A stretch of DNA of 64,000 nucleotides from NCBI RefSeq assembly GCF_000224145.3, contig NW_004191377.1:1-64000 (forward strand), in the 5' to 3' direction. The position numbers and the translations under genes were made by a program. The notes under the pieces are model-generated. The model made no database searches, had not been told where the DNA came from, and worked only from the letters and a program-made list of their open reading frames with translations. This stretch comes from Ciona intestinalis (Eukaryota > Chordata > Ascidiacea > Phlebobranchia > Cionidae). Shown in pieces: positions 41,353 through 53,285 of this stretch. The number at the start of each line of letters is the position of its first letter. Positions within the stretch are counted from its first letter, which is position 1.

Positions 41353-42194
41353 TTCACAAATAACATTTATGTAGTATTCGTATACTAACCGCGTGGTGGC
41401 GATGGTGAGTTGCATTGTTACGTAGCTTCGATTTCATAAACGAATGTAAGTTATCGATGTGAACTTTGTCCTATTATTACGTCACAATGTCTATGTATTC
41501 TGAAACACTGACGGAAATTTTTTTAAATCGAGAACCCTATAACTATTTCCCGCTTACAAGTTCTATACAACAACAACGACAACCGAATTTACTCTCTTTC
41601 GATTATCGCTGTACTTCGCGCTGTTAACTATGTCATTATGACGTCATATGCCCGATGCACGCGTCACAACGTGCCAAACGCGAAATAGTTTAAGGACTTG
41701 GAATTCTGGGAATTTTCGCAGTGTTACCGTATCGAAAACGATCCCTATTCGTTTGTGTTGGGGAAGTTTCCATTGTGAAACACTGGTGATGTTTTTGTAA
41801 CGAATCAACAACCATTAGTTGGCCAAGTGCCATCTTAATTGAACCGTAACGACCCTGTCTCTGTTAGATAACAATTAACATTGTGACGTTGCAATTGAAT
41901 GTATTAAGAATGTGTGATTGCCACTCGAACCAGGGGTATAGGAATGCAGGTTGAATCCTCCCCAGTATTTGACCTTGGTCACGAATAATTAGTGATCCGT
42001 GTAAACCAGCCATGCGTAAATCATGTTTTATAAGTTGTCTATTATCGTGGTATGATAACGTGAATGTAATTTTGAAAAACAAATATTGAATTTGTATTTA
42101 CGTATCTTTATCATTCCAAAGTATATGAAAACTTCAGTATGCATGTTGTGATTGAGTTTCTGTTACGGTTTTAATAAAAAAATACGGATAGCTC

Positions 42195-42295
42195 GACTTT
42201 TGTGGTAATCGCCCTTGGCCTAAATCCCAGGTCCCATGGCATGACTCGCCGTATAACCTCACCCATATAGAATAGAGTACTATACCTATTCTAGG
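42195..42295 (-). repeat. Family C repeat, reverse
   Basis: GGCCTAAATCCCAGGTCCCA and ATAACCTCACCCATATAGAA are the reverse complement of the 33703 copy. Confidence 0.75.
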
Positions 42296-42449
42296 GGCAT
42301 TCGTGCAGTATTATAACCTATTTTTGGAACTCTTGTGAAAACATATATTTCAGACACTTACTCCTATTCATATTGCTGATAATGTTGGCAAATCTTTAGA
42401 GCAGCGGATGTATACATATGCATGAATTGTTGTAAATCTCGGGTTTTAG

Positions 42450-42678
42450 GTGCTAACGGTATCCATCTTACCCCACAGTGATATAGTAGGGTGGGGAAAG
42501 ATGGAACACCTTCCGCACACAATGTCCGAACATCCTGATCGTGTTTTAAACAATTAACAACGGCCTATGGGAGTCGTGAGGATACGGTTAAATAATTCTT
42601 TAACTGTCCTTTGTTTTCTACCAAATGAGAAGAAAATAGAAAGAAAAGTGTCTCATCTTACCCCACCCTACTATATTT
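42450..42678. mobile_element. Family A element next to an older right-end fragment
   Basis: A fragment ending GCTAACGGTATCCATCTTAC lies at about 42450-42480. A full copy begins at once with GTAGGGTGGGGAAAGATGGA and ends TCATCTTACCCCACCCTACT. Confidence 0.82.
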
Positions 42679-42699
42679 TGTATCTAATCTTGTCGGGCG

Positions 42700-45600
42700 A
42701 TTAATCAAACCAATTAAGTTGATCTGTATGACACCTCTTGTGTGCTCGAGTAGTTATAAGGGGCTGCTTTTCTAAAGTGGATACCACCAAGGCCCATTGA
42801 ATAAGCCTCAAGTTTGAGAATTAACCGAGAGATTTTTGTAGCTCATGTACCTCATGGTAGCAAGTCGAGCGTAATGTTATTCTTAGATTACATCCAGAAT
42901 TCTTAGGCTAAACTTTCCCTATTGAGCTAATATCTGATCAAATTATGTCCGCGCCCATACGTGCCCAATCATGTGCACCCTTACGTGCCCATTGATGCGA
43001 GGCATTACAAGGAGCTTGATATAAAAACTATTGTGCCGGATATAGACGGCTAGACATGAAAATGTTGCCAATTGCCTCGCACCCTTTACCTTTGTGTATT
43101 GCTGTAGGGGAAAATTTATCGCCCGTTATTCATGTTTCATTTAATAATTTAATTTTATGAACTGAGTTATACTCCATGTGTGTTCCCAATAGGCGAAAAT
43201 CTGTTGGGAGAATTCGCAAATTTCGTAAAAGCTTTCTAATTCGATTTATTACGTTGCTTTGATTGTTGCGTTACAATATGTTTGTTTCGTCATACTAAAT
43301 ACTTCGTCTCAGTTAACTATGGGGTTCAAAAGCAAAGATTAAAATTTCAAAGCTATAGTGTTGCCAGATTAGAAATCCCCGTGTACTAAAACACTGCGTT
43401 TTGTGGATTTCTTCAAAATTAGGTAACCACTGTGGGGTGTGGGTGGCGCGTTAACGGTTTGTTTAGGGGTTAGGTAGGATCTGACCCCTCACCTTACGAG
43501 AATACCAAAGATTTTGAAATAGTTTAAGTTTCAGGCAAAAAAATGAAATTTTTTGACGCCAAACACGCGGGCGAGTCATTCGTTTCATGTTACAGGTTAT
43601 TGGTGTCGAATTATAGTTCACAAAGTGCTTTATTAACTCACAAAGTGCTTTATTTCCTACAAACACCGTATACTTGTTTTGATAACCTGCAGCCCTATTG
43701 CTGAAGCAATAAAAATATTTTAAACGCAAATGTTTTCGCTAAAATAACGAAAACTTTTAATAATGTCGTTATTTTGAACCAAAATAACCAAATTAAACTA
43801 AGTTCACACAAGTTCAAAAGTATTTTTCAAATATTTCCGATTTCCCGCCCATTTTCTGCCATTGTTTCATCATATTAAGCGATTATAATGCGATAATGAC
43901 CAAACAATGGTTTTTATACTTCCTGAAAAGCCTTGTCGGTTTCCTCATTACTATTTATGGAAAGTACTTTGGATTAAAATACGATAAATATCTCGTTAAG
44001 TCAAATTTTGGCAACTTATAAATCAAAATAACTTCCGCACTTTATTTCAACTCTCAATATCTACATATGTGGTGTAATTAGCTTCCCAAGGCACCATGCA
44101 ATGCTTATAAAAGCGAAAATTTGTTTTAAAATCTTGTTTTAATTGCAAATGTCAGTAATCGCGTCGATTATTCCATGTGTGACGTCACAAATTAACTTTG
44201 CTTGTTTGATAACGTCACAAAACGATTAAAACTGTTGATTTCAAATTTGAATGTCTATCATTTCAAACTTCCTCATCTTTTATTGTTTCATGATTTATTA
44301 AAAATTCGCTTGAAACGCGAAAAGCCAATTTTTTTATAAAACTCCTTTGAACGGAATGCCAGACAATGCGGTTAGCGTTACGTAACAATGGGTTATTCGA
44401 GTTTACAAGATTTATATCCCAAAACGATCTCTCTACACCGATTGTTATGTCACAAACAAAAGCTAACCCCAAATTATGACGTCACAATGAACCGTGAAAA
44501 TACTCCGCCGCTTAAAACCTCAAATATTCACCCGCGATATAAGGTCATATGAGGCCGCTGGTTAAACCAGATGATCGAAAGGTCATAAAACCAATGACAC
44601 CTGGGCTCGAAGCTGATTAATTTAATATAGGCAGGATATTAACACCTATGTGTGCGGATTAATGACTCGTATTAAATCTGTCACCGCTTAAACCGCTATT
44701 AACAATGAATATTAAATTAATCTAGAACCCGAACAATTAAGCTTTAATTGTTTCAACGCGATCCGTCGCGATTTTGGTCACGTGAACCCCTTTCCTATTG
44801 GGTTAAAGGTCAGACTTGTGACGTCACAGAGTCTATTCCGCACGCGTCGCGGTGAAACGCGCAATAGAGCGTAGCGTTGAATGTCGCTTGTGACGTCACA
44901 ATGCCGTGTTGTTCGCATTCTTCGGTTCGTTACCAAGGAAACCAACTGCTGGTCGCACATGTTTTTACATGTTCTCATGCCGTGTACAGCAGCTTACGCT
45001 TAACAAACCGCACGAACCGTTGTGATCCACAACTGCCCTAGTTTTCGTGTTTACGCCTCGAACCTCAATGAACTAAACATTTGAACGATTTTCGCCAATG
45101 CTAAAAACAAAATTAGACCAGTGTTTCCGGATATATTACAGCAGTGTTTCCGTTTTGTTTCAAAAAACGCAACCTTTAATTTATTTACTTTCTTCGGTTA
45201 ATTACTCGTGCTGCGGAAATTGCGTTTGTAGCATTCGATGCGTTTCGCTGCTTTCGTGAAGGTGCTGTGACGTAATACTCGTGTAAAAAGCATCCTGTGA
45301 CGTCACAGAGCGACAGAAATAATTGATTTCCGAGCAACTTCCTTAATGACTAATGGTTATTTATTGAAAGGCAAGCGTCTTTCTTTCCTCGCAGACGTGT
45401 CACGCTAAGTTGACGTTCCGCAACTTGACAACAATTGGCAAAAAATCGCGGCCGACGACGCGAAGGGCCATGTGATTCGAAATCGCGCCGTATTTCCCAA
45501 CTTGTGCCACTCAACGGCACGGGTGTGGTTCATTATTGGATATCTATGTTGACTTTTACGCTTTCGGTACAGTGTTGACATTTCAAAACCAAATCCTAGT

Positions 45601-47800
45601 CACGAACATAAAACTTGGTCTATTTTTACCGAAACCAAAAGTTTTTTTTAGCAATTCGTACCTACAATTTTACTTTTATATTACAATTGGCAAAACAGAA
45701 TATTTAAAACTAAGTTTTTCCACAAAAAATGTAGTGATCCAAAAATAATATCAGTTTTGAGCAAAAAAGTTCAAACACTTTTGATTTTAAATCGAAAAAT
45801 CGTCTCGCAACACTGCTGCAATCAATCACAGCTTTGCACGCGAAAAACAAATTGTTTCTCGCATTGTGACGTATGAATGTGAATTATTCCATAAACGAAG
45901 CCACGCCCACATCAGCTGTCAATCAAAAACCCATAAAAAATATTAACTCAACCAAGGCCACCCAGTGGTTTATAATTAAACTTTCCCACTGAGTCTGTTT
46001 AGATCCCATGACCGCTAATCCACCGACGCATGGACCCGCGTGAAATTAATACCATGGGAAGGAATGCACAAGTGCATTCGGCAATTGTATTTGCCGAAAA
46101 CACCAACAACCGTTTCCCATCCAGGGAATAAAATCTCACATCAAACACTATTTAAATAACACTCAAAGTTTTAAGCGATTTTTGCACACAGTATTTAAAT
46201 AACGTAAATCTTCTTATAAAACAGATTTAAATATCAGCATCTGCAAAAATACTCTCTGGCTACTCCAATACAGAGTCGTAGAAACACCTTTTCTATTTTT
46301 TATGGCTCTACTCTGATACACGAACATTGTAAATTCGCGTCTTTAATTATGTCTTTAATAAAAGTGTTTTAAATAGACACAAAATACAAAACACCCTTAA
46401 ACAATTTTCTCGCACAGATGATGTTATAATATCATCGTAAAATAGTTTAAAAGTGCATAAATTATCTTTTCTTTAAATGCAAAAAAATGCGAAACACTGG
46501 TTTCCTAGACAGTGGATTATATTTAGGGTAACCCCCGTATTTTAGGGGTTTAAAGAGTTGAAGTGGGTGATAGGGTTAACGAGCGGATGTGGGTAACGTA
46601 AACCTGTTTTGGGGTTAAATTTACCCACGTGATTACTGTGGGATCGCGTGTGTTTTCTTAACTGCGTTATTTAATTACTTTGGGTGGAGTTTGTTTTTCC
46701 ATGATTGAAGGTTTTATGACGTCACAATAGGTTTGATTTCATTGTCACAATTTGTTTTCTTTCGTCACAATTCAAAATATTTTCAAAAACTCAAATGACC
46801 GGTGGATAGAAAATAAACTACATTGTTCCTATTGACTTGTTATTCATAATCTTACGTAAGTTTTGCACGCGAACTTATTGATTGTATATATACGTTACTA
46901 TTGTTACGTTGTGAGTTTATTTCTTTGTTATAATTGTTTATACGTCATCATACCCGAAAAAGCGGTTAACAGAGATTAAAACGCGATTTTGCGAAACGCG
47001 ATGCTGCATGAAAATATAAAACTATGTTACGTCATAATATAATGAAACAATATTCACACGCACCTAAATCTCAGGCCTTTTTGTGTCTTATTAAAAACCC
47101 GAATTGTATAAAATAAAACAATTTTTGGCAAAAACATCCCTATACTTTATTACTGCATAGAAGAATCTTAAGGCCGAACCCCTAACCCTTATTTTACCCC
47201 TAACCAATATATTCTTATTATCCTTGCCCCCAAATACAGAAGCGCCCCTAAATTTAGCTTTGTTTTCATAATATTTTACCCAATTTTCTCTCTACTTAAT
47301 CAAAATTACCCCAAACCCTAAAAATAAACTTCCTTAACCTCGACCGAGCCTTGAACCCGTAACCCCAGACATTATAACTTCGTTTGCCAATAATAACTGA
47401 TGGCATACCGAGTTCTAATACAAATACTTGCAAATAACCAGTGTTTCCAAGTATAGTTGCGTAGTGTTGCCCAAAGAAGTGCATAAAAATATTTTTTTAA
47501 ATAAAAAATGTTTTTAAAATGTCAAAACAAATTTTGGGGCTAATTGCCTAATTTATGTAGTAGTAAAAATAGTAGTAATTAATATAACATAGATTACGCT
47601 TTTTAAAGTATATCATTACAAAATTCGCAATATATCGTTCTTTAAATACCATTTATTATAAAAAACTAATTAAAGCAGGTCCAATAAATAAAAGAACTTC
47701 CGAGGGCAAATATTTGTTGTGCAAAATTAATTTGTTCCGGGTTCGAATTCCTGTATGACGTAAACATGATGTATTATTGCGTAACTCAAGATGTCTGTTT
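42700..47800. other. Long gene-free, repeat-poor stretch
   Basis: Five kilobases with no listed repeat family and no recognisable exon. TGACGTCA occurs at about 44181, 44477, 44819, 44891, 45298 and 46718. Short frames here (for example 43463-43729 minus) show no conserved motifs. Could be regulatory DNA or an untranslated transcript; nothing in the sequence decides. Confidence 0.45.
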
Positions 47801-47825
47801 GCAAAAGTTGTGTTAGAAATATTAT

Positions 47826-48220
47826 ATATAGTGGGGTGGGGGAAGATGGGACACCTTTAATACATAATATCCAAATAGCCTGATCGTGTTTTAAACAATT
47901 AATAACGGTCTGTGGAGATCGTGAGGATACGGTTTCATAATTCTTTGAACGTTCTTTGTTTACTATCAATTGGAAAGAGAAAACTAAACGAAAAGGTGTC
48001 CCATCTTCCCCCACAATACTATATTGTACTTTGGGGTAAGATATATACCGTTAGCATATAATTTACATATTTCCTAATCGTGTTTTAATAATTGAAGTAG
48101 CTCTTTTAGAGTTGTGAGGATAAGGTTATATAATTCTGGGAATATACGTTGTTTACTACCAAATGGGACGAGTAAATACAATGAAAGCATGTATCATTTT
48201 ACCCCAACCAACATAGTATA
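47826..48220. mobile_element. Two family A elements side by side, different subtypes
   Basis: 47826-48026 is the CCTTTAA subtype (GTGGGGTGGGGGAAGATGGG ... TGTCCCATCTTCCCCCACAA). It is followed within about five bases by a CCGTTAGC-subtype copy (GGGGTAAGATATATACCGTT ... ATTTTACCCCAACC). Independent insertion at adjacent TA-rich sites is likely. Confidence 0.82.
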
Positions 48221-48244
48221 TGACGTGTTTCATGTAGAACGGGA

Positions 48245-48460
48245 AACAGAAAGTGTTGGCATCATCAGCGCTTGTAAAAAACTGAGTAGACTTGGTGAAA
48301 CATCTGCTTTATTATAATGAGTCTATATACTCGATAAATGTAACCTTGATATTCATAATTAAGATTTTGTATAACATACACCAAAAACTGTTGACATCAT
48401 CAGTGCTTTTAAAAGACTCAGTATGACTTTGTGAAACATCTGCTATAGTATATTAAGTTC
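48245..48460. repeat. Two copies of an 80-base repeat
   Basis: GTTGGCATCATCAGCGCTTG ... GGTGAAACATCTGCT and GTTGACATCATCAGTGCTTT ... TGTGAAACATCTGCT occur about 115 bases apart. Function unknown. Confidence 0.6.
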
Positions 48461-51400
48461 AAATTGCTACCTGAGTTTCATTACAGTATAACACCCACAA
48501 GCAGCACCGTATTTAATGTCAGTTACGATTTAGTTAAGTACTACAAACAATATGTGCAATGTTATGCATATGATTGGCGTACAATTATCGTAGATGGAAC
48601 TTTCTCTTCACCAGATCTAAGGTTCAATTGTAACTATGTTTGTGGTAAAGTCGTGCGCGAGACTCACTTGCGGTGACGACTTGATTTATAATATTAAACT
48701 GCTCGGAAAAGTTCATAAGTTCAAATCCCGTATTGCGTGTGTTTTGTGGTAAAATAACAGATCCTGTTCAGTGCAGATATTTCTTTGTTTGTTCCTTTTA
48801 GCGTCTTTTACCCTAATTGCGTGTATTTTGTAGCAAATAAAAATATTCACACCCAGCGTTTTTTAGGTGGCGTTATAATACAGCGTATATCTAGCCTCGG
48901 TGCAAAAGCAACGAAATATGGGCGCTGATCTGCGCTTTAGATATAAAGATTAATTTGTTCGTTCATTTTACACCAAAAGGCGAGCTACGCTGTGGTGGAA
49001 ACGCCACTCGCTGACATGTCGTTCTATTTGTTCGTCTTATTATTTCAAACTCACAAAACGTTGTTTGCATTTTAGAAGATCGAGTATTTTATTTCAATGT
49101 GTTTATTTGCCGATACAATGATTTATTACATCATCGTTTACAAGGGCCGTCAAATTAAAACCCTGACAAGCCAAGCTATATTAATACTATGATGATTTAT
49201 GACGTAATAATTAAACCGACACGAAACAAAGGCCATTCTACCTCTGACCAATGGGAAGTTAGATACAATTTCCAAATATAAACTGAAACAAAATCTTGTT
49301 TTCAGTTTTCGACGATACAGCCATTTATAGACTTCTCTTGAATTCCAAATGTTTTTGGTTAAAGGGCCTAAACACACCCCACGTCACTTTATTTTTTATG
49401 GTAAATTCATAAAGCGATCGTTTTATTGATTTCAAAAATACTTTGCTTATTAAAATTGGTCCAGTATAGGCGGAGATATTCGTCCTCAAACAGTGATCTC
49501 TAGCGCTATCTTTTTTTTACTACGAGCTCCGTGATTGTGACGTAGGAACGTACTAGTCACGTGACTGATTCATTCGTAAAGGCGAAACCTGCGTTTTTTT
49601 GTGCTTTTTTGCGTTTTTTTTGTTCTCTCGTTTTTCGCGGAAAACACTGCCTCTCGCCTTTCTGAATGAGAGCGGCCACGCTTCAACAATTTTGTGACGT
49701 GTTTGTCACGTGGGTAGTACACTTCTCAATTTTTTTCGCCACGCAACTTTCAAATCAGTTTTTTGAATTTCACAGTGTTTGAGCTGGAATATCTTTGGTT
49801 ATACAGAACCGATTAAAACAAGTAAGGTGTCGTTGGAATTAGAAAAACACACTCTATCGATTAAAGCGAAGTACATTTGGGGTGTGTTTAGGCCCTTTAA
49901 CTTGGTTTCCGACCACGCACGTCACAAACAAACTAATCATTCCAATTCACCTTGTTTTGCTCCCATGTTTAGTCGTTTGGGAGCAACAATGGAGAGTATT
50001 TCCGGTTTTGTGAATCACTCAATTGTTACCCACGCCTCTATTGACGTCACAATACCCCTTATGGCGCGTGACAGGAGCATGCTGTCCAAGAAATCTAATC
50101 TAAGATCACGTGATGTTACGGTTTAATGATTCTATGTAAGAAATGTTGGAAATCTCGAAACATGTCATTTCCGCTTTGGGAAGGTCTCCATTGTTGATAC
50201 ATTGTGACGTAATTAAGAGGCGCGTGGGGCGCCATAATTCCCCCCTAACCACGTGACCATCGGTACTTGTATCACGACGTAACACTCGCTGTTATGACAT
50301 CATAATAACCACATAGTCACGATTATTAACGTCCAATCATTCATCGACACGTGGCAGGAAATTCCAACCCGTGTATTAATATTGTTTCTATGGTAAAGTG
50401 TATTATGACGTAATAATACCCGCTCGACGAAGTTCATTGTTATTGCATTGTAAGCATTTCCACGTGTTCGTGATACCGCGCGACGTTTATAACCTTCCGT
50501 GACGTCACAATAGCGATGGTGCCGAGTGATTATCCAGCTGGACATTCCAACAATTGTCATTGTTTCATTTCCCAAAAACAACATACCACTGTGACGTAAC
50601 AAAACTATAGCTGCACCTGCGCTTTTTCACGTCGGGGGGTTTCCCGCCATTTCTCGCAAACAACTTTTTCTCCCGACGTAACTCCACCCCATAATTTAAC
50701 CATAAAGATATTATTTGCTCATAATAGCAGTTAACCTTTCCTTTAACGGTAACGTATAGCTGCATTGTACGTCATAGACGTTCATTGTTATCTTGTCTAC
50801 GTAACAAGAGAAAAGTCTTTCACGTAAGTTGAAACCTAGAACGTGCGTAATTATGACGAAACAATATAAATATCTTCGCGCTTGTTCTAGTTTGTTACGT
50901 CACAATAACAATAATTCGAGTAGGGATACAAATACGAATCGGGATAATGTATTATGACGTCACACGCTTTCGAGTTCTAGAATGTGTGGGAAAGTCGATT
51001 TGTTTGAGTCGCGCGATCCTTCGATGTTTATATCGACGTCAACAATAGCTGTGCAAACAATAGAATATTGTGACGTCATAATCGAATATTTTGCTTTGAA
51101 CGTCGAATTGGTCCGAACATAAAAATCATATAAATTCCTCGATTTCGTGTAAAGTGCTGATAAATGACAATGGGAATTGTTTATCACATTCCACCAATAC
51201 TTCGAGGGCTCTTGTCATACTCAACTCTATTCTTGGATTATTTGAGATAAAGAGCCTTGTTATTCCATTGTGGCGTACACCTCATGCCCGATCGGAACAG
51301 CTAAATCAACTTTATGCGGTGCCGCGAATAGCATCGCTGGTTTAAGTGCTTTCCGTATAGATATCTTTAATATCCGTTCAATTAAAAGACATCAGGTGTT

Positions 51401-52220
51401 TTATAAGATATCTATAAATAATCACGTGACACGGACCGCTACCCCCCGCGATGTTCACGTCATAAACACGATTCTTGACTCACTGTTGATGGAAAGTTGG
51501 TTCCGGGACGCGAAACAATAGCGAGCACTTACAGCGCACGCGCGATTATTGTATTTCCGGTATCGCGCGCGGTAATGGAATCCTGAGAAGAATCCCTTTT
51601 GTTTCGGCCGGAATTCGAGCCGAAAAGTCCCGCCCATCCACGAAAAACAAGCCGAAGTAAGCGCCGTTTTATTGGATGCTGGAATAATGGGCTGTCGAGC
51701 GTCATCTCGACTAGGGAGCGCAATTTGTAGTTGCGTCTCAGGGCTATTACGTTTCATCTACTTATTGTGACGTGTTGGGTTTCATCTGTTCTATTGTGAC
51801 GTCGAAATGTGGCCATTGTTTTGGGACATGGTGTCATGCGCCTATCGTGTCGCGAATCGTCGATGAATCGCGTCAAACAAAGAGCAGAACGCGATAAACA
51901 ATTGAAATACGAGACCGAATCTCGTGTACATGGAAATGTACTTCTTAAATCGCGGCTTATAATTAACCACAATCGTTAATCGCGGCTTAATTTGAGTGTT
52001 ACGTAACAATAGAGGTTAACCACACGTCGTCTTTATCACTTCGTTGTGACGTCATAGACACCAATTTTCAAACAATTGAATCCAAAAGCGTTTTACCGCC
52101 GTAGATTCCCCATGACACTTTCACTAGTCGTGATACTTCAATATTACATTAACTTTATATTTGGCTGTACTTCTGTAAAAATATTTTTTTATGTGGGGTC
52201 TAGATGGCAGCACCCTGGGT
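48460..52220. other. Gene-free stretch, TGACGTCA-rich
   Basis: I see no conserved coding sequence. The 115-residue frame at 49779-50126 is unlike any family I know and is crossed by a TGACGTCA word. The part 51500-51750 is GC-richer with several CGCGCG words. TGACGTCA is at about 50042, 50501, 50956, 51071 and 52047. Confidence 0.45.
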
Positions 52221-52224
52221 GTCG

Positions 52225-52290
52225 GGATAATGAACCTACATCCCAGGTCTCAAGTGTGCCTCAGTAAAGACCTCACTTTTATGTAATGTG
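52225..52290 (-). repeat. Family C repeat, reverse, diverged
   Basis: ACATCCCAGGTCTCAAGTGT and GACCTCACTTTTATG match the reverse of family C. Confidence 0.55.
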
Positions 52291-53285
52291 TAGGCTCTTG
52301 TAATAACTGTCTATTACTGTGCTGTATGTTTTATTACTGCCTAACACCAATGTGTAACTTGTCAAGTCAAGACAGTTTTATCATTATTGTTTGGCAAGAA
52401 TGCCTTTTGGTTTTATTCACGTTGAAAAGTGACGGTATAAAAATATGGGATCTGAAAGGTGAAGTACAAATTATAAATAAAACAATCAAGGCACGACAAA
52501 CAGACAGACAGTAACAACAACAACAAGAACAAGAATCGACGGAAAACTTAAACAAACGGAAATCTACGGTTTGGTCGAAAAGTTGTAAAAAAGTTTCAAA
52601 AAAGTTTAGTTACGTTTCAACACTAATATAGCACATTGTAAAATGTGTAGGTCACTACTGGTATATTACTGCGAGTTTCCTCGTTCAGCGTAAAAAGTTA
52701 CAAGGTGTCACCAAAACTATAAAAGTTGGTGTTGTCACAGCGTTAAAAGAGTCCATAAAATGAACTGCGAAGTAAAACACGCGTCGCCAAATATAACTGT
52801 CCACAAAAACACGTCGAAACTTTGGTTAATTTGTTTGTGAAATTAGTGTTATCAGTTTGGTTTTACCATCAAATATGTTCCTATTCGTTAGATGCGTTTA
52901 AGTTTCTTTTCAGGCAACACTGCAAAACGTGAGTAATAGGGAGTGCATGCCTTAAGGTTAAACCAGGTTTGAACGTGTTTTGTGGTTCAGTTATAATTGA
53001 TATGGCAGCGTAATATCGACAATTGTTTCACAGAAAAAAAGGGAGTATAAATCACTAAAACTACTTTCTCGTCGTGAGTAGATCACGTGTGGCTGTTGTT
53101 ATATAAGGTTTCTATGTTTGCTCCTGAGATAGTTAGTTGACTTTGATGGGGAGAGTTCTCTACAACCAATGGTTGTCGTTTAAACGTGTGACGTCATGCA
53201 GTATGACGTCATCGTCCCATTGCACCTTCACGGAGAGGACTTCTATCCAAGGGGGAACCCCTAAGCTGTTATACTTGTGTGATCT
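52291..53285. other. 3' flank of the CCN gene
   Basis: This holds the 3' untranslated part of the minus-strand CCN gene. Two TGACGTCA words stand 13 bases apart at about 53190 and 53203. No other gene was seen. Confidence 0.5.

Larger units (their letters stand above)
39600..42200. other. Gene-free stretch with two SINE copies
   Basis: Apart from the family B elements at 40418 and 41150, this is largely non-repetitive by eye and dotted with TGACGTCA and TTACGTCA words (for example at about 39986, 40113, 40178 and 41639). I recognise no exon of a known family on either strand. Confidence 0.45.

Noticed and set aside
46515..47320. Scattered CCCTAA/TTAGGG-like words
   Set aside because: They are irregular and few, not a telomeric array.
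49779..50126. 115-residue plus-strand frame
   Set aside because: No domain, no splice context and a TGACGTCA word inside it; length alone is not enough support.
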